DNA of 64,000 nt from assembly GCF_019800885.1 (NCBI RefSeq), contig NZ_JAHVKE010000001.1, forward strand, positions 1,240,001 to 1,304,000, in the 5' to 3' direction. The notes under the pieces were generated by a model. It was given only the letters and a program-made list of their open reading frames with translations. It was not told the DNA's origin and ran no database searches. The translations under genes and the position numbers were made by a program. Source of the DNA: Maritalea mobilis (GTDB lineage Bacteria; Pseudomonadota; Alphaproteobacteria; Rhodobacterales; Rhodobacteraceae). Positions 42,739 through 54,821 of the stretch are shown piece by piece (positions within the stretch are counted from its first letter, which is position 1; every line of letters begins with the position of its first letter).

Positions 42739-44661
42739 TTACCGCTTGTGTGCCGCCATGATCTTGGCCGCCCGCGCGATCCGCGGATCACGGCCCAGAC
42801 CCTCGGGCCCAACGGGCAGGCGTTGCCGCCAGTTCGGATACTCCGTGGTCGTACCCGGCAGGTTCGGTTGCGGCACGATGTCGAGGGCACATTCGACCTG
42901 CACCATCGCCAAGGCCGAGCGCGTCGCCCCCAGCGCATGGTGCATCGCATCGACCGAGGCCGGGTCCGTCCCGTCCGGCGCAACCCTTGCCGTCATAGCA
43001 TCGAAAGCCGCGACCTCGACCTTGCGTCGGTCAAGTTCCTCTTCCCCGAAGCCGGGCGTGATATGGCCGAGATCGCGCCGTGTCGTGACCTCCTGCCCCT
43101 GCCGCCAGCCTTTCCACGTCGGCAGATCGTGGGTCGAGAAACTGGCGATGGACCGCCGCTCGAACGTCTCGGGCGGGCGGAAGGCCGGTGCATCGCCGGG
43201 CAACCGTTCGAACAGTTGCAAGCGGCAACTCAGAATGCCAGAGGCCGCCAGCCTGGCGCGCAGCCCCCTTGGCACGTTGCCCAGGTCCTCACCCACGACA
43301 ATCGCGCCTGCCCGGGCCGCTTCCAGCCGGACCACGGCCAGCATCGCCTCGCGCGGCATCTGGACATAGGCCCCCGCCGCCCCCTCGGGCACCCAGAACG
43401 CGCGGTCGAAGCCGAGGATATGGTCGATCCGGACCGCCCCCGACAACGCCATCTGGCAGCGAAGCGTCTCAGCCAAGGGGCGAAATCCCTTCGCGATCAG
43501 CGCATGCGGGTTGAACGGCGCAAGACCCCAGCTTTGCCCATCGGCGGAAAACGCATCGGGCGGCGCCCCGAGAGAGGCGCCGAAGGCAAAGCTTTCGCGG
43601 TCTTCCCAGGTCTCGGCGCCAGCCGGGTGGGTCCCCACCGCAAGGTCGAGGTAAAGGCCCAAGCCCATGCCTGCCGCCTTGGCCCGGTGGTTGGCCGTCT
43701 GCAATCCTTCATGCGCCCGCCATTGCAGCCAGGCGTGGAAGGTCACGGCATCGCGCAACCCGGCCTGCGCCTGCGCAACCTCGGCGCTGCTCGGGTCCTG
43801 CAAGGCAGCGGGCCAATCCGTCCAATAAGCCCCGTACTGGTCCGACAGCGCCTGATGCAGGGCGAAGCGGTCGAGCGCCGCGCCCTCGGCTTTCCTGAAT
43901 TCGGAAAACCCGGGATCGCCCCCGGCCTCTTGGAAGGCGGCGAACGCCCTCTGCAAAGCGGCCCGGCGCTTCGGGATCTCCATGGCATATTCGACGGTTG
44001 CGTCGCCGGGGGAGGCCGTTTGGCCCGCCGTGACATGAAAGGCGCTGAGCCGGCGGCGATGGGACGGCGTGTAGGGGCTGAAGCCCCCGGGATCGTTGAA
44101 GAAACCGGCATGGATCGGGTTGAGACCCAGAAACGCCGCCCCCTGCCGCGCCAGACCTTCGCCCGCGACGGCCAGATCCTCGTAATCGGCCAGGCCGCCG
44201 ATCTCGGCCGGGCGCATTGCGTGAAGCGGCGCCATCAGCCCCCAGCAGCGTGACGGTTCCGGCAGACGCCGTGGCGCCACGATCAGCGTGCAGACGGATG
44301 GGCCAACCCGCAGCGTGTGCAACCCCAGCGGCAGGCCCGGCAGGCTATCCCCCTGCCCTTCGCATTCAGTGCCGTCTTCCAGTTGCAGGGACCAGTCCGC
44401 ACCAGTGGGGGCCAGGTTTCGCAGCGGTTCATCCGGCACACCGACGGCCCAGGCCGGCAGGCGGCGCGCGGTCGCCTTTGCCTCGAGCGCATGGAGGCGA
44501 TCCGCGGCCTCGGCCTCGGCCTCGGTCGCGGCCGGCAGCCCCATCGCGGCCAGCAAGGCCCGCATCGTCGCACGCCCGGTCCGACGCCGCCGCCCCGTCT
44601 GATCGGTATAGGACGGAACAATCCCCGCCCGGACCGCAAGCGCCGACAATGCGTCAGCCAT
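42739..44661 (-). CDS. malQ: MalQ, 4-alpha-glucanotransferase
   Basis: GH77 amylomaltase of 640 residues. Catalytic Asp in VRIDHILGFDR, Glu in IVVGEDLGNVP, and Asp in STHDLPTWKGW. It rearranges maltodextrins left by glycogen breakdown so that phosphorylase can continue. The start at 44661 overlaps the glgX end by 8 bp. Last gene of the leftward glycogen operon. Confidence 0.93.
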   Translation of the reverse strand: MADALSALAVRAGIVPSYTDQTGRRRRTGRATMRALLAAMGLPAATEAEAEAADRLHALEAKATARRLPAWAVGVPDEPLRNLAPTGADWSLQLEDGTECEGQGDSLPGLPLGLHTLRVGPSVCTLIVAPRRLPEPSRCWGLMAPLHAMRPAEIGGLADYEDLAVAGEGLARQGAAFLGLNPIHAGFFNDPGGFSPYTPSHRRRLSAFHVTAGQTASPGDATVEYAMEIPKRRAALQRAFAAFQEAGGDPGFSEFRKAEGAALDRFALHQALSDQYGAYWTDWPAALQDPSSAEVAQAQAGLRDAVTFHAWLQWRAHEGLQTANHRAKAAGMGLGLYLDLAVGTHPAGAETWEDRESFAFGASLGAPPDAFSADGQSWGLAPFNPHALIAKGFRPLAETLRCQMALSGAVRIDHILGFDRAFWVPEGAAGAYVQMPREAMLAVVRLEAARAGAIVVGEDLGNVPRGLRARLAASGILSCRLQLFERLPGDAPAFRPPETFERRSIASFSTHDLPTWKGWRQGQEVTTRRDLGHITPGFGEEELDRRKVEVAAFDAMTARVAPDGTDPASVDAMHHALGATRSALAMVQVECALDIVPQPNLPGTTTEYPNWRQRLPVGPEGLGRDPRIARAAKIMAAHKR

Positions 44662-46747
44662 CCCGCGCCTCAAGCACACAGACGGTGACCGATGGCCCCG
44701 CGACCTCCATCGTATCGCCCACTTCTTCTGCGCCGAACCACGCGGCGGCGCTGTCGATCCTGCGCGACCAGAACCAGCCCCCGGTCGGATCAGGCAAGGT
44801 CACACTCACGTCCTGGTCCCCGGAATTGAAGACGAGGAACAGGGCTTCTTCACGCTCGGCATAGGCCGGGCTGCCCGAGGCCATGCGCAACTCGGCGCAC
44901 AGCACGCGACGTTGGTCATCATCCCAGTCGTCCTGCGCCATCGGCGCGCCATCCTCGCGCCACCAGAACAGGTCTTCGACCCCGTCCACCGCGCGTTCCT
45001 GGCTGTGCAGGAACCGTTTCTGCCGCAGGATCGGATGCGCCTTGCGAAACGCGATCAAATCACGGGTGAAGGCGCGGAAGTCTTCGTCGGCGTTGTCCCA
45101 GTCGATCCAGCTGATCTCGTTATCCTGGCAATAGGCGTTGTTGTTGCCCTTCTGGCTATGCCCGACCTCATCGCCGGCGAGGATCATCGGCGTGCCTTGG
45201 GACAGAAGCAGCGTCGCCATCATGTTGCGCCGCCGCCGCCCCCGCGCCGCGATCACGTCGGGATCGTCGCTTGGACCTTCCACCCCGAAATTGTCCGAGA
45301 AATTCTCGCCATGCCCATCGCGGTTATCCTCGCCATTGGCCGCGTTGTGCCGCTCCACGTAGGACACGACATCGGCCAGCGTGAACCCGTCATGCGCCGT
45401 CAGTAGGTTGACCGAGGCCGTGGCCGGCCGCCCCGAGTGGTCGAACTGCACGGCCGATCCGGTCAGGCGGTCGGCCAGCTCCGGCACCATTCCGGCATCA
45501 CCGCGCCAATAGCGGCGCACGCCGTCGCGAAACTTGTCATTCCATTCCATGAACGGCGGCGGAAATGCCCCCAGCTGATAGCCGCCCGGCCCGATATCCC
45601 ATGGCTCGGCAATCAGTTTGGCCTCGGTCAGAACCGGGTCCTGCCGGATCGCGTCAAAGAACGCCGCCCCGCGGTGAAAGCCGTGATCCGTGCGCCCCAG
45701 CGTCGAACACAGGTCAAAGCGGAACCCGTCCACATGCATCACCTCGACCCAGTAGCGCAGGCTGTCGAGGATCATGCGCAGGACCATCGGGTGATCCACG
45801 TTCACCGTGTTCCCGGTGCCCGTGTCGTTGATGTAGCTGCGCCCGTCCGAGGCCAGGCGGTAGTAGCTGAGGTTGTCGAGGCCGCGGAAACACAAGGTCG
45901 GACCGGCTTCGGACCCTTCACAGGTATGGTTGTAGACCACGTCAAGGATCACCTCGATCCCGGCGGCATGCAGCCGGGCGACCATGTACTGGAACTCGGC
46001 GATCTGGCCGTCCGTCAGGTAGCGGGGCTCGGGCGCGAAAAAGCCAAGCGTCTGGTAGCCCCAGTAATTCGTCAGCCCCTTTTCGACGAGGAAACGGTCA
46101 TTCAGAAATGCCTGCGACGGAAGCAACTCGACCGCCGTGACGCCGAGATCGGTAAGGTAATCCAGCACGACGTCCGACCCGAGCGCAAGAAAGCTGCCCG
46201 GGTGATCGGCCCCCGGAAACCGCTGCGTGAAGCCTTTGACATGCGCCTCGTAGAGGATCGTTTCGGCCTCGCGCGTGCGCGGGGCACGATCCCCGCCCCA
46301 TGAAAAACTGGGGTCCTCGACCGAGCAGCGCGGCATGTAGGGCGCGCTGTCGCGCTTGTCGAAACTCAGGTCCTGGTGGCTATTGCCCACCGTGTATCCC
46401 ATCAGCGCGTCATGCCAGCGCGGGTGGCCCGTGAGACGCTTGGCATAGGGGTCGATCAACAGCTTGTTGTAGTTGAACCGGTGCCCCTGGTGCGGGGCAT
46501 AGGGACCGTCGGCGCGCAACCCGTAAAGCTGCCCCGGACGCAGGCCCGAGACATAGCCATGCCACACGTCGCCGTCGCGTTCGGGCAGATCCAGGCGATG
46601 TGTCTCGTGCTTTCCGTCCTCGGAAAACAGGCAGACCGTGATGCGCGTGGCATGTTCCGAGAACACGGCGAAGTTGACGCCCTCGCCATCGAATGTCGCG
46701 CCGAGGGGCGCCGCGCGGCCTTCGGCCATCGTCAATTGTGCGGTCAT
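44654..46747 (-). CDS. glgX: GlgX, glycogen debranching enzyme
   Basis: GH13 isoamylase-type debrancher of 697 residues with an N-terminal CBM48-like domain. Catalytic residues: Asp in VDGFRFDLCSTLG, Glu in LIAEPWDIG, Asp in LTAHDGFTLADV. It removes the short branches left by GlgP. The start at 46747 is an ATGA overlap with the glgA stop; an earlier open frame lies within glgA. Confidence 0.95.
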   Translation of the reverse strand: MTAQLTMAEGRAAPLGATFDGEGVNFAVFSEHATRITVCLFSEDGKHETHRLDLPERDGDVWHGYVSGLRPGQLYGLRADGPYAPHQGHRFNYNKLLIDPYAKRLTGHPRWHDALMGYTVGNSHQDLSFDKRDSAPYMPRCSVEDPSFSWGGDRAPRTREAETILYEAHVKGFTQRFPGADHPGSFLALGSDVVLDYLTDLGVTAVELLPSQAFLNDRFLVEKGLTNYWGYQTLGFFAPEPRYLTDGQIAEFQYMVARLHAAGIEVILDVVYNHTCEGSEAGPTLCFRGLDNLSYYRLASDGRSYINDTGTGNTVNVDHPMVLRMILDSLRYWVEVMHVDGFRFDLCSTLGRTDHGFHRGAAFFDAIRQDPVLTEAKLIAEPWDIGPGGYQLGAFPPPFMEWNDKFRDGVRRYWRGDAGMVPELADRLTGSAVQFDHSGRPATASVNLLTAHDGFTLADVVSYVERHNAANGEDNRDGHGENFSDNFGVEGPSDDPDVIAARGRRRRNMMATLLLSQGTPMILAGDEVGHSQKGNNNAYCQDNEISWIDWDNADEDFRAFTRDLIAFRKAHPILRQKRFLHSQERAVDGVEDLFWWREDGAPMAQDDWDDDQRRVLCAELRMASGSPAYAEREEALFLVFNSGDQDVSVTLPDPTGGWFWSRRIDSAAAWFGAEEVGDTMEVAGPSVTVCVLEARDG

Positions 46748-48171
46748 GCGGGGGTGGCTACCTCGTGATAAAGCCGGGCATAGGCGGCGGCCGAGGCCTC
46801 CCACCCGACGGGCTGGGCCATCGCGTTGCGCTGCATCCGGGCCCAGGTCGCCTTGTCCTGGTAAAGTGTACAAAGGTCGAGAAGCCCCAGCGCAAGGGCG
46901 TGGGACGTGAGCGGATTGATCTGGATGCCCGTCGCCACCCCCTTTGCCAGGGCGGCGGGGTTGGCCGGGATGACGGTATCTGCCAGCCCCCCGGTTAGCG
47001 CGACCAGCGGGATCGTCCCGTAGCGCAGGGCATAAAGCTGGGTCAGGCCACAAGGTTCGAAGCGCGAGGGGACAAGGATCGCGTCCGCCCCCGCGATCAG
47101 GCGGTGCGACAGCCCTTCGTCATAGCCAATATGAACCGCGACGTTCTCATGATGCGCCGCCTTGCGGAAGGCCGCCTCCAGCTTGGCCTCACCCGTGCCA
47201 AGCAGGATCAGTTGCCCGCCCTGATCGACAAGGGCCGGCAAGGCCTCGATCAACAGGTCGAGCCCCTTCTGCTCGGTCAGGCGAGAGACGACGACGCAAA
47301 GCGGGCCACCGGCCTCGGGCAAGCCGAATTCCCGGCGAAGGGCCGCCTTGTTCCTGGCCTTGCCGCGCGGGGTCTTGAATGGCGCGGCGATCAGGGGGTC
47401 GGTCGTCGGATCCCAGGCCTCGGTGTCGATCCCGTTCAGGATGCCCGCCAGATCGCTGGCCCGGGCCTCGATCACCCCATGGAGGCCGGCGCCGAACTCG
47501 GGCCGGGTCAATTCCCGCGCATAGGTTGGCGAAACCGTTGTGATCTTGTCGGACCAGACCAGGCCCGCCTTCAGAGCATCCACCTGCCCCCAGAATTCGA
47601 AACCTCCGTCCTGCACGAAATCAGTCGGGTCGAGCCGGAGCGTCGACAGTCTGTCCCGCGGGGCGAGGCCGTGAAAGGCGATGTTGTGGATCGTCAGGAT
47701 CGTGGGAAGCGCGCTGCCCTTTTTCTTCAGGTAATAGGGCGCGAAACCCGCCTGCCAGTCATGGCCATGCAAGATATCGGGCCGCCACTTGCCGGCCCCT
47801 TCCATCGCGACACGCGCTGCCATCCAGGACAGCGCCGCGAAGCGTTCGGGATTGTCGGCCCAATCCGTTCCGCCCGGCCCCATGTAAAGCGAGCCATCCC
47901 GCTCGAACAAATGCGGCGCATCGAGGACCAAAAGGTCGATCCCCGCGGCCTTGGCGGCAACCACACGGCCCGTGCCGCCAAAGAGGTCACTCTCTTCCAA
48001 AACGGTTTTCGCCTTGCCGATGGCCTGCATCACGCCGGGATAACCGGGCAGCATGACCCGCATCTCGACGCCCACCTGCCCCATGACGCGCGGCAGCGCG
48101 CCCACCACGTCGGCAAGCCCCCCCGTCTTTACGAAAGGCACGCATTCCGAGGCGACCGACAGAACCTTCAT
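46744..48171 (-). CDS. glgA: GlgA, glycogen synthase
   Basis: GT5 glycogen synthase of 475 residues using ADP-glucose. The N-terminal substrate loop KTGGLADV and the C-terminal [19 protein letters not shown] are diagnostic. The start at 48171 (MKVLSV) is an ATGA overlap with glgC, which makes its substrate. Confidence 0.95.
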   Translation of the reverse strand: MKVLSVASECVPFVKTGGLADVVGALPRVMGQVGVEMRVMLPGYPGVMQAIGKAKTVLEESDLFGGTGRVVAAKAAGIDLLVLDAPHLFERDGSLYMGPGGTDWADNPERFAALSWMAARVAMEGAGKWRPDILHGHDWQAGFAPYYLKKKGSALPTILTIHNIAFHGLAPRDRLSTLRLDPTDFVQDGGFEFWGQVDALKAGLVWSDKITTVSPTYARELTRPEFGAGLHGVIEARASDLAGILNGIDTEAWDPTTDPLIAAPFKTPRGKARNKAALRREFGLPEAGGPLCVVVSRLTEQKGLDLLIEALPALVDQGGQLILLGTGEAKLEAAFRKAAHHENVAVHIGYDEGLSHRLIAGADAILVPSRFEPCGLTQLYALRYGTIPLVALTGGLADTVIPANPAALAKGVATGIQINPLTSHALALGLLDLCTLYQDKATWARMQRNAMAQPVGWEASAAAYARLYHEVATPA

Positions 48172-49436
48172 CCCAGGGCAGCCTCCCGCTTGTCCAGCAT
48201 CCGCTTGGTGATCAGGGTGACGCCCCCCTCGGACACGCGGAACCACTTGGCGTCCTCTTCCGGGTCCTCGCCCACGACCAACCCCTCGGGAATCTGGACG
48301 CCACGGTCGATGACCACCTTGGTCAGCCGCGCATGCCGCGCAATGTTGGCATGTGGCAGAACCACCGCCTGATCGAGGCTAGAATAGCTGTTGGTATGCA
48401 CCATGGTGAACAACAGAGATTGCCGGATTTCGGTGCCTGAGATGATGCATCCGCCCGATACAAGGGAACTGACAGCGATGCCGCGCCGGTTTTCCTCGTC
48501 ATGGATGAACTTGGCGGGCGGGACGATCTCGGAATAGGTCCAGATGGGCCAGTTATGGTCCCAAAGGTCCAGATCGGGCGTGAAGCCGGTCAGGTCCACG
48601 TTCGCCTTCCAGAACGCATCGAGCGTGCCGACATCGCGCCAATAGGCCGGAGCCTCGGAGGCGTGGCGCACGCAACTGTCGGAAAAGCGATGGGCCATCG
48701 CCTTGCCGTTCTTCACGATGTCGGGGATCAGGTCGCCGCCGAAATCATGGCTGGAATTCGGATCCTCGGCATCGGCGATCAAGAGCTCGCGCAGGAACTT
48801 CCAGTCGAAGACGTAGATCCCCATCGAGGCCAGCGCGACGCTGGGATCATCCGGGGTGCCGGGCGGGTCGGCCGGTTTTTCCAGAAAGCTGGTGATCCGG
48901 TCGTTGGCATCCACGCCCATCACGCCGAAAGCCGTGGCCTCCTTGCGCGGCACGGTCAGGCACCCCACGGTCACATCCGCCCCCGTCTCGACATGCTGGC
49001 GTATCATCCGCTCGTAATCCATCTTGTAGATGTGATCACCCGCAAGGATCAGGACGTAATCCACCCCGTAGCTGTCCACGATGTCGATGTTCTGCGTCAC
49101 GGCATCGGCGGTGCCCAGATACCATTGGTTTTCGGCAACACGCTGGCTGGCCGGAAGAATATCGAGGTATTCGTTGCGCTCGGGGCGGAAAAAGCTCCAG
49201 CCGCGCTGGCAGTGACGTATCAGGGAATGTGCCTTGTACTGGGTGGCGATGGCCATCTTGCGGATGCCGGAGTTGAGGGCGTTCGACAGGGCAAAGTCGA
49301 TGATCCGCGCCTTGCCGCCGAAATAGACCGCTGGCTTGGCCCGGTTGTCCGTCAATTCCTTGAGGCGGCTTCCCCGCCCCCCGGCCAGAACGAAGGCCAT
49401 GCTTTTGCGCATCAAACGTGAAGAGCTGTCGACCAT
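48168..49436 (-). CDS. glgC: GlgC, glucose-1-phosphate adenylyltransferase
   Basis: ADP-glucose pyrophosphorylase of 422 residues, the committed step of glycogen synthesis. The nucleotide motif [19 protein letters not shown], the segment [13 protein letters not shown] and the C-terminal beta-helix region are present. The start at 49436 follows GGGAGGACC. A 179-bp gap separates it from glgP upstream, so it may also have its own promoter. Confidence 0.96.
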   Translation of the reverse strand: MVDSSSRLMRKSMAFVLAGGRGSRLKELTDNRAKPAVYFGGKARIIDFALSNALNSGIRKMAIATQYKAHSLIRHCQRGWSFFRPERNEYLDILPASQRVAENQWYLGTADAVTQNIDIVDSYGVDYVLILAGDHIYKMDYERMIRQHVETGADVTVGCLTVPRKEATAFGVMGVDANDRITSFLEKPADPPGTPDDPSVALASMGIYVFDWKFLRELLIADAEDPNSSHDFGGDLIPDIVKNGKAMAHRFSDSCVRHASEAPAYWRDVGTLDAFWKANVDLTGFTPDLDLWDHNWPIWTYSEIVPPAKFIHDEENRRGIAVSSLVSGGCIISGTEIRQSLLFTMVHTNSYSSLDQAVVLPHANIARHARLTKVVIDRGVQIPEGLVVGEDPEEDAKWFRVSEGGVTLITKRMLDKREAALG

Positions 49437-49615
49437 GGATCGTGGTCCTCCCTGTTCCCGGTCGTGGCGTCCACCGGGGGGCCGCCGTTGCGATAGCCCG
49501 ACCCGGCGATGAGATGGCCCAGCCGTGAAAAAGCTGTCACTGCCAAACACATCCAGGACCAGCCTAGGGAAACACGGGACAGTTGCAACCGCTCCGCACC
49601 GCAGGTCGCCACCGA

Positions 49616-51994
49616 TCAGATGACCGGCTCCGCACCCCAGACATCGGCCATGTAGCCCCGGATCGTCCGGTCGGACGAGAACCAGCCCGAGCGCACGGTG
49701 TTGAGCGCGGCCATCCGCGTCCAGCCATCGGCATCCCGGTAAGCGGCATCCACCTCGCGCTGCGCGCGCCAGTAGTCCGTGAAATCCGACGACACGAGGA
49801 AGTAATCCGGCCCGGACAGGTTCTGCACGATATGGGCGTAGCGGTCGGGCTCGTCGGCGCAGAACGTGCCGTCGCGCACGGCGGCCAGCGCGGCGGCAAG
49901 GCGCGGGTCGGCGGCGATGGCCTCGGCCGCATGGTCCTTGATCTTGCGTCGCGCCACGACCTCGTCCGCCGTCATCCCGAACAGGAAAAAGTTCTCTTTC
50001 CCGACCCGGTCGCGGATTTCCACGTTCGCGCCATCCAGCGTGCCGATCGTCAGGGCACCGTTCAGCGCGAATTTCATGTTGCCGGTGCCCGACGCTTCCT
50101 TGCCCGCGGTCGAGATCTGTTCCGAGAGGTCCGAAGCCGGGATCAGACGCTCGGCCAGCGTCACGTTATAATTCGGCAGGAACACGATCTTGAGCTTGTC
50201 GCGCGTGATCGGGTCGGCATTCACCACCTCGGCCACGTCGTTGATCAGACGGATGATGTCCTTGGCGAAATGATAGCCCGGGGCCGCTTTGCCCGCGAAA
50301 ATCTTGACCCGCGGGGTCCAGTCCGCATCAGGCTCGGCCCGGATCGCTTGCCACAGCGCAATGGCCTCGAGGATATTGAGATGCTGGCGCTTGTATTCGT
50401 GTAGGCGCTTGATCTGCACGTCGAACATCATCGCGGGGTCGAGAGCGATGCCATGCTCGGCCTCGATCCACGCGGCAAGGTCCGCCTTGTTGGCGCGCTT
50501 GGCCTCGGCATAGGCCGACAGGAAGCCCGCGTCGCCGACATGCTCTTCCAGCCTGGACAATTGTTCGAGGTCACCGACCCAATCCTCCCCGATCCGCTCG
50601 GTGATCAGGCTGGCCAGACGCGGGTTCGACGACAACAGCCACCGGCGCGGCGTGACACCGTTCGTTTCGTTCACGATCCGGTCCGGGTGAAGCGCGTTCA
50701 ACTCCTTGAACACGGTCGATTTCATCAACTCGGTATGCAGGGCCGACACCCCGTTGACGCGATGCGCCATGACAAAGCTCAACTCGCCCATCTTCACCAC
50801 GCCGGGTTCGCGGATCGTCACGCTGCTTGACGGGTAGGCCGCGCGGTGCGCCTGGTCGATCCGGTCGATGATTTCCAGATGCCGCGGCAGGAGACGCCCG
50901 AAAAGATCGTCCGACCAGCGCTCCAACGCCTCGGGAAGCAGCGTGTGGTTGGTGTAGCCCAGCGTGTTGCGGGCAAGGTCCATCGCCTCGTCGAAGGGAA
51001 TACCGTTGTCATCGTGCAGCAGGCGCACCAGTTCCGGCCCGGCGATGGCCGGGTGGGTGTCGTTCAACTGGATCGCCACCTTTTCCGGCAGCTTGCGCAG
51101 ATCGCCGTGCTCCATATCGAAGCGTCGCAGGATGTCGGCCAGCGAGGCGGCGGTGAAGAAATACTCCTGCTTCAGCCGCAGTTCCTTGCCGATCTCGGTC
51201 GTGTCGTCGGGGTAGAGCACCCGGCTGATCGTGCGCGCCATCGCCTCGGGCGCGGCAGCGCCGACGAAATCGCCCCGGTTGAAGCTGTCGAGGTCGAACC
51301 CCTCGACCGGTTTAGCGGCCCACAGGCGCAGCGTGTTCGCCCAGCGCCCCTGCCAGCCGACGATGGGCGTGTCATAGGCCGCGGCGATCACCGCCTCGGC
51401 GGGGTCCCAACCGGCGTCACGGGCGTCGCCACCGAACCCGATGCGATAGCGCGCCTCGGGGCGCTCGAATTCCCAGGCGTGATGTTCCTGCAACCAGGTC
51501 TCGGGCAACTCGACCTGCCGCCCATCGACAAAGCGTTGGCGGAACAACCCGTGTTCATACCGGATGCCGTAGCCATGCGCCGGCACCCCGAGACTGGAGA
51601 GCGATTCGAGGAAACAGGCGGCCAGCCGTCCAAGCCCGCCATTGCCAAGCGCCGCGTCGGGTTCGTCCGCGATCACCGCCCAAGGCTCCAGACCAAGCGC
51701 GGTCAGCGCCTCGCAGGCATCGTCGAGCAGCCGCAGGTTCACCAACCCGTCCTGCAAGAGCCGCCCGATCAGGAACTCCATCGACAGGTAGTAAACCCGC
51801 TTTGCCCCCGCCTCGTAGCTTTTCCGGGTCGAAGCGAACCAGCCGTCCACGATCCGGTCCCGCACCGCGAAAGACAGGGCCATGCGCCAGTCGTAGGTGG
51901 TGGCGTGGTCCGCATCCTTGCCCATCGTGTAGGTCAGGTGATGCAGGATCGCCGCGCGCATGTCTTGCGTCGTGAATGTCGTTGAAACCGTCAT
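49616..51994 (-). CDS. glgP: GlgP, glycogen phosphorylase
   Basis: GT35 phosphorylase of 792 residues releasing glucose 1-phosphate from glycogen. The pyridoxal-phosphate lysine is in [19 protein letters not shown]; the N-terminal region [12 protein letters not shown] is conserved. ATG 51994 is chosen because GAAGG precedes it; ATG 52018 lacks a ribosome site. First gene of the leftward glycogen set glgP-C-A-X-malQ. Confidence 0.95.
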   Translation of the reverse strand: MTVSTTFTTQDMRAAILHHLTYTMGKDADHATTYDWRMALSFAVRDRIVDGWFASTRKSYEAGAKRVYYLSMEFLIGRLLQDGLVNLRLLDDACEALTALGLEPWAVIADEPDAALGNGGLGRLAACFLESLSSLGVPAHGYGIRYEHGLFRQRFVDGRQVELPETWLQEHHAWEFERPEARYRIGFGGDARDAGWDPAEAVIAAAYDTPIVGWQGRWANTLRLWAAKPVEGFDLDSFNRGDFVGAAAPEAMARTISRVLYPDDTTEIGKELRLKQEYFFTAASLADILRRFDMEHGDLRKLPEKVAIQLNDTHPAIAGPELVRLLHDDNGIPFDEAMDLARNTLGYTNHTLLPEALERWSDDLFGRLLPRHLEIIDRIDQAHRAAYPSSSVTIREPGVVKMGELSFVMAHRVNGVSALHTELMKSTVFKELNALHPDRIVNETNGVTPRRWLLSSNPRLASLITERIGEDWVGDLEQLSRLEEHVGDAGFLSAYAEAKRANKADLAAWIEAEHGIALDPAMMFDVQIKRLHEYKRQHLNILEAIALWQAIRAEPDADWTPRVKIFAGKAAPGYHFAKDIIRLINDVAEVVNADPITRDKLKIVFLPNYNVTLAERLIPASDLSEQISTAGKEASGTGNMKFALNGALTIGTLDGANVEIRDRVGKENFFLFGMTADEVVARRKIKDHAAEAIAADPRLAAALAAVRDGTFCADEPDRYAHIVQNLSGPDYFLVSSDFTDYWRAQREVDAAYRDADGWTRMAALNTVRSGWFSSDRTIRGYMADVWGAEPVI

Positions 51995-52191
51995 GGCGTC
52001 TACCTTCGAAGAGTACATGGCACGATATGCATCCTGCCTTGTTTAACAGCGAGCCCCCCGATGCAAGCGCATGGCGCCAAAACGGCGGACACACCGGGAT
52101 TATTCGGCACCTGTGCCGGAAAAGGCCGACTGTTGGGTCGGGTTTGCCGCTTGGTGTCTAATCCTCGGGCAATGCTGAAACGGCGCCAGCG

Positions 52192-54489
52192 TCATGCCTG
52201 GGCGGCCTGGATCGCCTCCCAGATTGCCGAGGGCGTGGCCGGCAGGGTGACATGGTCAACCCCCAGGGGCGCCAAGGCATCCGCGATGGCCGAGGACAGG
52301 ACCGGCAGCGCGCCGACCGTTCCCGCCTCGCCCACGCCCTTGGTGCCCAGCGTATTGGACGCGGTCTCGACCGAGGCCGTCTGCGCGTTGAAAAACGGCA
52401 GGTCGCTGGCGCGTGGCATCGCGTAATCCATGAAGGACCCGGTCAGAAGCTGGCCGTCCTCGTCATAGCGGATCGCCTCCATCATGCCTTGGCCAAGGCC
52501 CTGCACGATGCCCCCATGGATCTGGCCTGCGACCAGGAGCGGGTTGATGACCTTCCCGATGTCTTCGAGGGCGGTGTAGCTGCAAATCTCCATCTCGCCG
52601 GTCTCCGGGTCGATCTCGACCTCGGCGATGTGGCAGCCGTTGGGGAAGCTCGGGCCTTTCGTGCCCTCCCAGCGCTCGGCTGAAACTGTAAGGTCATCCT
52701 CGGCCAGGAGACTCTCCAGCGTGATCGCCCGGTTCGTTCCCGGCAGCTTGAAGGTGCCATCCTCGAAGGTCAGCGCCTCTGCCTCCGCGTCGAGATGCCG
52801 GGCAGCGTGAACGGAGAGTTGCGCGATGAGATCCTCGCACACATGCACCAGCGCACTGCCCGCCGCGCCAAGACTGCGGGAGCCGAAGCTGCCGGTCCCC
52901 TTCGGCACCACGCCAGTATCGCCGGAAAAGAGCGAGACCTTCTCCAGGCCAAGCCCGAAAGCATCCGCCGCGATCTGGGCAAAGGCCGTGTCATGCCCCT
53001 GCCCCGCATCGCCCGTCCCCAGCATCAGGCGGCAGCCCTCGGGCGACAGGGTGGCCGAGGCATATTCCGGCATCGGTTTTGCCGGAGGTCCGCCCGCGAT
53101 CTCGATCGTGTAGGCCAGCCCAGCGCCGCGCAGCTTGCCGCGTGCCTTCGCCTCTTGCTTGCGCGCCGCGATACCGGCCCAGTCGGCCGCCTGAAGCGCG
53201 CGGTCGAACAGCGCCGGAAAATCGCCGCTGTCATAGACATAGCCCAGCGCCGTTTTGCGCGGCAGTTCCTCGGGTTGCAGCATGTTGCGCCGGCGCAGCT
53301 CGACCCGGTCGATGCCGGTCTCGCGCGCGGCGATATCGATCATCCGTTCGATGATGAAGGAGGCCTCGGGCCGACCGGCCCCACGATAGGCTGCGGTCGT
53401 TTGCGTGTTGAGATGCACGCCCTCGACCGCGACGCGGATCGCCGGGATGCCATAAACGCCCGTCACCGAAGCGATGTTGTTGAAGCTCGACAAAAGCGAT
53501 GTCGCGTTGGCATAGGCCCCGATCCCCGCCACGACGTCGACCGAAAGCCCAAGGAACCGCCCTTCGCCATCCAGCGCGAGGGTTGCCTCGGCCACCTGTT
53601 CCCTCGCCTGCGGGTCCGAAAGGAACGCCTCGGAGCGGGTCTCGATCCAGCGCACGGGCCGCCCGAGTTGCCGCGCCGCCACAAGGATGGGCGGATACTC
53701 CGGCATGCCACCGTTCTTCATACCGAAGGTGCCGCCGCAATTCTCGGACACGACGCGCACATCGCCCTCGGGCACACCCATCTGGGCGGCCATGGCTTCG
53801 GCCAGGCGATGGGTGGCCTGCGTTCCGGAGGTCATGACGTAGCGCCCGGTCTCCGCGTCCCATGACCCGATAGCGCCGCGCGGCTCCATCGACACGGCGG
53901 TGACGCGATTGATCGACAAGCGGCGCGTGACGCGGTGCGCGGCCTTGTCCATGGCATCTTGTGTGGCCGCTGCATCGCCCAGTTCGACGCGAAAGATCCG
54001 GTTGTCCGAAGCCGTAGGCCAGACCGCGGGGCCGGTTTTGGCCTTGGTCAGGTCGGTGATCGCAGGGCGATCCTCGAACTCCAGCTCGACCATTTCGGCG
54101 GCATCCATCGCCTCGGCCAACGTCTCGGCCACGATGGCGAGGATCGGCTGGCCCAGGTGATGCACCTCGTCACGGGCCAGGGCCGGAAAGGTCGGTGCGT
54201 GCAGGTCGCCGACCAAGAGATGCGGCGGAATCGCGGGGCTCGGAAACGGCTTCACACCGGCGACATCGAGCGTGTCGGCGTCGATGACGGCCAGCACCCC
54301 CGGCATTTCGCGAGCCCCCTCGGCGTCCAGCGCAACGATCTTGCCCGCGGCCACCGGGCTGCGGACGAAAACGAGATGGGCCGCGTTGTCCGGCGTCAAG
54401 TCGTCGGTGTAGCGACCTTCTCCGCGCAGCAGAGCAACATCCTCGCGACGTGCGACAGGGCGTCCGACAAGCAATTTCCCATCCCCCAT
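52192..54489 (-). CDS. Xanthine dehydrogenase-family molybdopterin subunit, form II CoxL type
   Basis: Large molybdopterin subunit of 765 residues, of the xanthine dehydrogenase/CO dehydrogenase family. The active-site loop is AYRGAGR (about 367-373), the form II signature, not the AYXCSFR of true CO dehydrogenase. The catalytic-type Glu is in GVGEAGT (about 721). No FAD (CoxM) or 2Fe-2S (CoxS) subunit gene and no maturation gene is adjacent, so it must use partners elsewhere. Substrate unknown. Confidence 0.9.
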   Translation of the reverse strand: MGDGKLLVGRPVARREDVALLRGEGRYTDDLTPDNAAHLVFVRSPVAAGKIVALDAEGAREMPGVLAVIDADTLDVAGVKPFPSPAIPPHLLVGDLHAPTFPALARDEVHHLGQPILAIVAETLAEAMDAAEMVELEFEDRPAITDLTKAKTGPAVWPTASDNRIFRVELGDAAATQDAMDKAAHRVTRRLSINRVTAVSMEPRGAIGSWDAETGRYVMTSGTQATHRLAEAMAAQMGVPEGDVRVVSENCGGTFGMKNGGMPEYPPILVAARQLGRPVRWIETRSEAFLSDPQAREQVAEATLALDGEGRFLGLSVDVVAGIGAYANATSLLSSFNNIASVTGVYGIPAIRVAVEGVHLNTQTTAAYRGAGRPEASFIIERMIDIAARETGIDRVELRRRNMLQPEELPRKTALGYVYDSGDFPALFDRALQAADWAGIAARKQEAKARGKLRGAGLAYTIEIAGGPPAKPMPEYASATLSPEGCRLMLGTGDAGQGHDTAFAQIAADAFGLGLEKVSLFSGDTGVVPKGTGSFGSRSLGAAGSALVHVCEDLIAQLSVHAARHLDAEAEALTFEDGTFKLPGTNRAITLESLLAEDDLTVSAERWEGTKGPSFPNGCHIAEVEIDPETGEMEICSYTALEDIGKVINPLLVAGQIHGGIVQGLGQGMMEAIRYDEDGQLLTGSFMDYAMPRASDLPFFNAQTASVETASNTLGTKGVGEAGTVGALPVLSSAIADALAPLGVDHVTLPATPSAIWEAIQAAQA

Positions 54490-54821
54490 GAGTGGCGTCG
54501 TTTTGGTCAAAGCTGATGCCCAACCCCTCGATTTCAAGGCGAACCCGCCGAGGCGGCACGAGGTCATCGCGCTCCGCGTCTTCCAACGGCAGTCATGTCG
54601 CGCTCCGCGATCTCCGTCAAGGAAGCCGCGTCGGCGGGGCCGGTGTGCCATAGGGCAATAGACTGCCTGCCTCGGGGATGGATTGCCCGGAACCCAAACC
54701 CGCAGCGCGGTCACAGCATGCAGGCGCGGGCATCCCCCGATGACATTGACCGGGATCAATGCGAGGCGCAGTCAATAATCGTATTCGACAACAATAGATT
54801 TCACGAAGGGAGATGGGCAAC
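54490..54821. other. 332-bp divergent gap between the CoxL-type gene and the YeeE pair
   Basis: No gene is evident. The right half is AT-richer and contains an FNR-type box (54746-54759). The gap separates two divergent units, so both promoters should lie here. Confidence 0.6.
54746..54759. promoter_or_regulatory. FNR/FnrL-type box
   Basis: TTGACCGGGATCAA matches the FNR consensus TTGAT-N4-ATCAA at 9 of 10 positions, and the symmetry extends one base on each side. It lies 62 bp upstream of the YeeE/YedE pair, a position suited to oxygen-responsive control. It could also act on the divergent CoxL-type gene. Confidence 0.6.

Noticed and set aside
52192-54489. True carbon monoxide dehydrogenase large subunit
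   Set aside because: The active-site loop is AYRGAGR rather than AYXCSFR, and coxM and coxS are not adjacent.
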